This document shows, piece after piece, positions 61,331-64,000 of a stretch of 64,000 bases of DNA. The stretch is from Aptenodytes patagonicus (taxonomy: Eukaryota > Chordata > Aves > Sphenisciformes > Spheniscidae). The first letter of the stretch is position 1. Each line of letters opens with the position of its first letter. The stretch covers positions 22,751,047 through 22,815,046 of the forward strand of contig NC_134956.1 in NCBI RefSeq assembly GCF_965638725.1. Reading direction: 5' to 3'. Below the pieces are notes generated by a model, which had not been told where the DNA came from, made no database searches, and saw only the letters and a list, made by a program, of their open reading frames with translations. Made by a program: the position numbers and the translations under genes.

Positions 61331-64000
61331 CTGATTAAAAAAAAAAAGATGACATACACACACATATACAAGAGTTTAAAAAAAATGGATTTTACTGCTT
61401 GTAAAAACATAGGCTTGTGTAATAGATGTAATCACTACATAGTACTACAGAATTTAAGCAGCAATCCATTCAATCAGATTTTTAATGTTGTATTAATGTA
61501 AACCAAATTACCTTAGGGAGCATACAGTATATCTGTAGCAAACCAAACATATACTATTCTAGAACACAGATTATCTCATGCCCTTGGCTAAATTATTAAA
61601 GCCACTGTGCTGACTGGACTTTGATCTACCTAATTGAAGACAGAAGCAATCTCTGTTTTTCCCTTTCCTTTAAAAACCAGAATTAGCTGTTTTCCAAATA
61701 TTTTTTGCACTGGTATACAGAACTCTACAAAGATCACTGCTTTAACTTTTTCAGCAAAAGTTTCTTTGCTGGGTTTCCCCCCCCGAACAGTTAGCTTCCT
61801 TTTCCATGGGATACAATGGGCTGTCTTTGTATTTTAGAGCACTAGATATCTGTTGGGATTACGGTGGACAGAATTAAAGCCAGATTGGCTGTGGCAACAC
61901 AGCAGAATATTCTACCATCTCAGCACTGTATTTTTAGATTTTTGTCTCCTCAAGTTACTTTTGGTATAAACTAATAGTCAGCTATTACGTATCAAACCCT
62001 CAGAAAGGAAGTTTAGCTGAAATGCAGTTTGCTATCTTCAAACCACAAAAGCTTATGTGCTTAGCTAGAGTTCAAAATCAGCAGAAATAGGATATAGACT
62101 CTGATCATCTTTTAATATCCTAGCATTAACCAGGTCACCTAGTCCACAAAGAGTTCAGCAACAGTTATGTGGCTACAAAGAATACTGTCTAGCAGGAAGG
62201 ACTTTACATTTTAACAGTATTATGCATCAGAAATCCTGAAATATTAAGATGCATGTCATTACAAATTTCCAATTGTACTTACAGGGACAACACTGTAGAA
62301 GAAAACATTCATTTTTCCAATAATTAGAGACCTCTGAAGTGTGCCACCTCTCTCAATATTCACTACAGATATCCATGTGTCAAGACACTTAACATTCGTG
62401 CCAGCAACAGATACTAAGCTAGTACATATTAACCTAGCTATCCTTGTCCCTCAGGCAGCACCTTGCCTGTTAACCTCATGCCAGCGGCCCTCATGGCTGA
62501 CTCATTAGGGTTCCGATCACCGGCACCAGATTCCCTAATGGCACCGGTATCGAGTTAGAAAGCCTTAGGAACTTCACTGTACAAAACTGCAAATGTAAAT
62601 GTACATGTAAGGTTTAAAAGACCTGACAGAGATTACTCCTGCAAATGACAGAATTAATGAGAATTAATTAGCCCAACCACTGAATCAAAAAGGCCTGGTT
62701 TTTGTTTTCCCCAAAGCAAAATATTCAGCATTTCTTACTGCTGATGGTTTGGAAGAGGTTCACAAATGGGTAAGTACATTCCAATACTGACTATATTACT
62801 GAGACTTGAAGCATTCATCCATGAGCCTGGTAAAGTTTCTGTTGAAACAGCTGAGATATTCAGGTAAATCATCAGTTATTCTGATTATATTAATGTAAAC
62901 ACTGATTCCAATCTTGCTTCCATACACATAATATACAGACCCCTGTTTGTTTATGTAGGGCTCTGGTCATTTTGCCTGTTGTTACTTGTGTAGGTTTACT
63001 CTGAAGAAATGCTGGCAAGCGTTTGTGTTCTGAGAAGTGCCAGAATACTGAGACTGAGCAATGACCCTAGCTTAATTCAGGCGTTTTGAATCCCATATGC
63101 ATCCCTACAGAATTCCCAAGCATGCAGCTATCTGAAAGCAGAGTAACTCTATATAGTTTCAGTCATTCCAACAAATCTAGAGCTTGCCATGATAAGATTA
63201 ATCTTGCCTCCTTTATTTCACACGTTTAAAAATTCATACTTAAGAAACTTGCGAACGTGCTGTGTAAAAGTGATCTCTGCTAGTCCAGTAGATATAAAAC
63301 CATCATAATAAAATGTTTTAACAGTACAACAAAATCACTATACATCCTGTTTCTGGATACTGAATTCTCAGTAACAATGCCACTGCTACTGTAGCTGTCC
63401 AAGTACTGCCATCTTGTGTTCAAGCAATGGTTTTTCTAAGCTGTAAAATTTGGAATATGTTATCTGTAACCAAACGTTAGATAGCAATAAACAGCAAGTA
63501 GCACACGTATTCTTCATTTCTTCAGCTGCAGGTCGTAAAAGCGTAAGAAAATGCTGAGCTCAGACTGTTCCTAGGCCTCTTTCTAAAGCAATGCCACTAT
63601 ACGGAACAATAGCAGAACACAGATGATTAGCTTTAGATTTACAGATTTGGAGCAAGATGTTATATGCCTTGCAGAAAAGGCTACAAAAACCCCTAGCAAT
63701 TGTGCTAAGAATTGTCACATGCTCACAGATTCAATGTCTGGAGCCTGTACCTGTGGACAGTGATGTTGACAGAGGCTCATGATGTAATGCATGATGTCAA
63801 GAACTTGAGAATGACAGAAGACTCAACATACTCTTAACTAAATGTTAAGGGTCTCAGCCACTTCTATAAATAGACAAAGGTATTAATTACATAATATGAT
63901 AAAACTGTCAGGAGCCTTTAAATATCGCAGGTATCACACTGGAATATAGAAAAGAACAGGACTAGAATATAGAAAAGAATACTCCTATCAAAGCCGATTT
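61331..64000 (-). other. CRBN intron running off the window
   Basis: I looked on the minus strand for the preceding CRBN exon (the end of the GIEIVKVKAIGRQRFKV region) and found nothing. The sequence appears to be plain intron with no repeat I can name. Confidence 0.55.

Overview
The window is vertebrate nuclear DNA and almost certainly avian. It has short exons in long introns, CpG-rich promoter DNA, and CR1 LINE copies ending in the typical ATTCTATG-type tail. I see no bacterial or phage features. The genes and their orientation match the vertebrate block CNTN4 (+), IL5RA (-), TRNT1 (+), CRBN (-), known in human at 3p26. I rebuilt all four genes exon by exon from splice sites, matching intron phase at every junction and similarity to the remembered human proteins.

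Layout. 1-2145: the last two coding exons of CNTN4, a neural GPI-anchored adhesion protein. 2146-8621: intergenic DNA with probable CNTN4 3' UTR, GC-rich patches and a small minisatellite. 8622-24240: complete IL5RA on the minus strand, 10 coding exons, 414 residues. 24271-29929: intergenic, with an old CR1 copy at about 28070-28874. 29930-35554: CpG island and complete TRNT1, 7 coding exons, 433 residues, with a younger CR1 fragment in its last intron. 35555-46830: a wide TRNT1-CRBN intergenic region with AT-rich and TG-rich low-complexity DNA, short GC islands, a CR1 tail and a solo LTR with a perfect 5-bp target duplication. 46831-64000: the last seven coding exons of CRBN on the minus strand; its 5' exons lie beyond the right edge. 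A CR1 with a long open reverse-transcriptase fragment sits in a CRBN intron.

The genes do not form one pathway. They are an adhesion molecule, a cytokine receptor alpha chain, the tRNA CCA-adding enzyme, and the substrate receptor of a CUL4-DDB1 ubiquitin ligase. They are neighbours by conserved synteny.

I found no convincing undescribed system. The observations most worth a second look are: isoleucine instead of valine at the CRBN position that governs drug-dependent neosubstrate degradation in mammals; a 109-nt hairpin or MITE-like element in an IL5RA intron; two related short open segments in the last IL5RA intron; a repeated motif scattered in both orientations through the AT-rich block; and several perfect inverted repeats.
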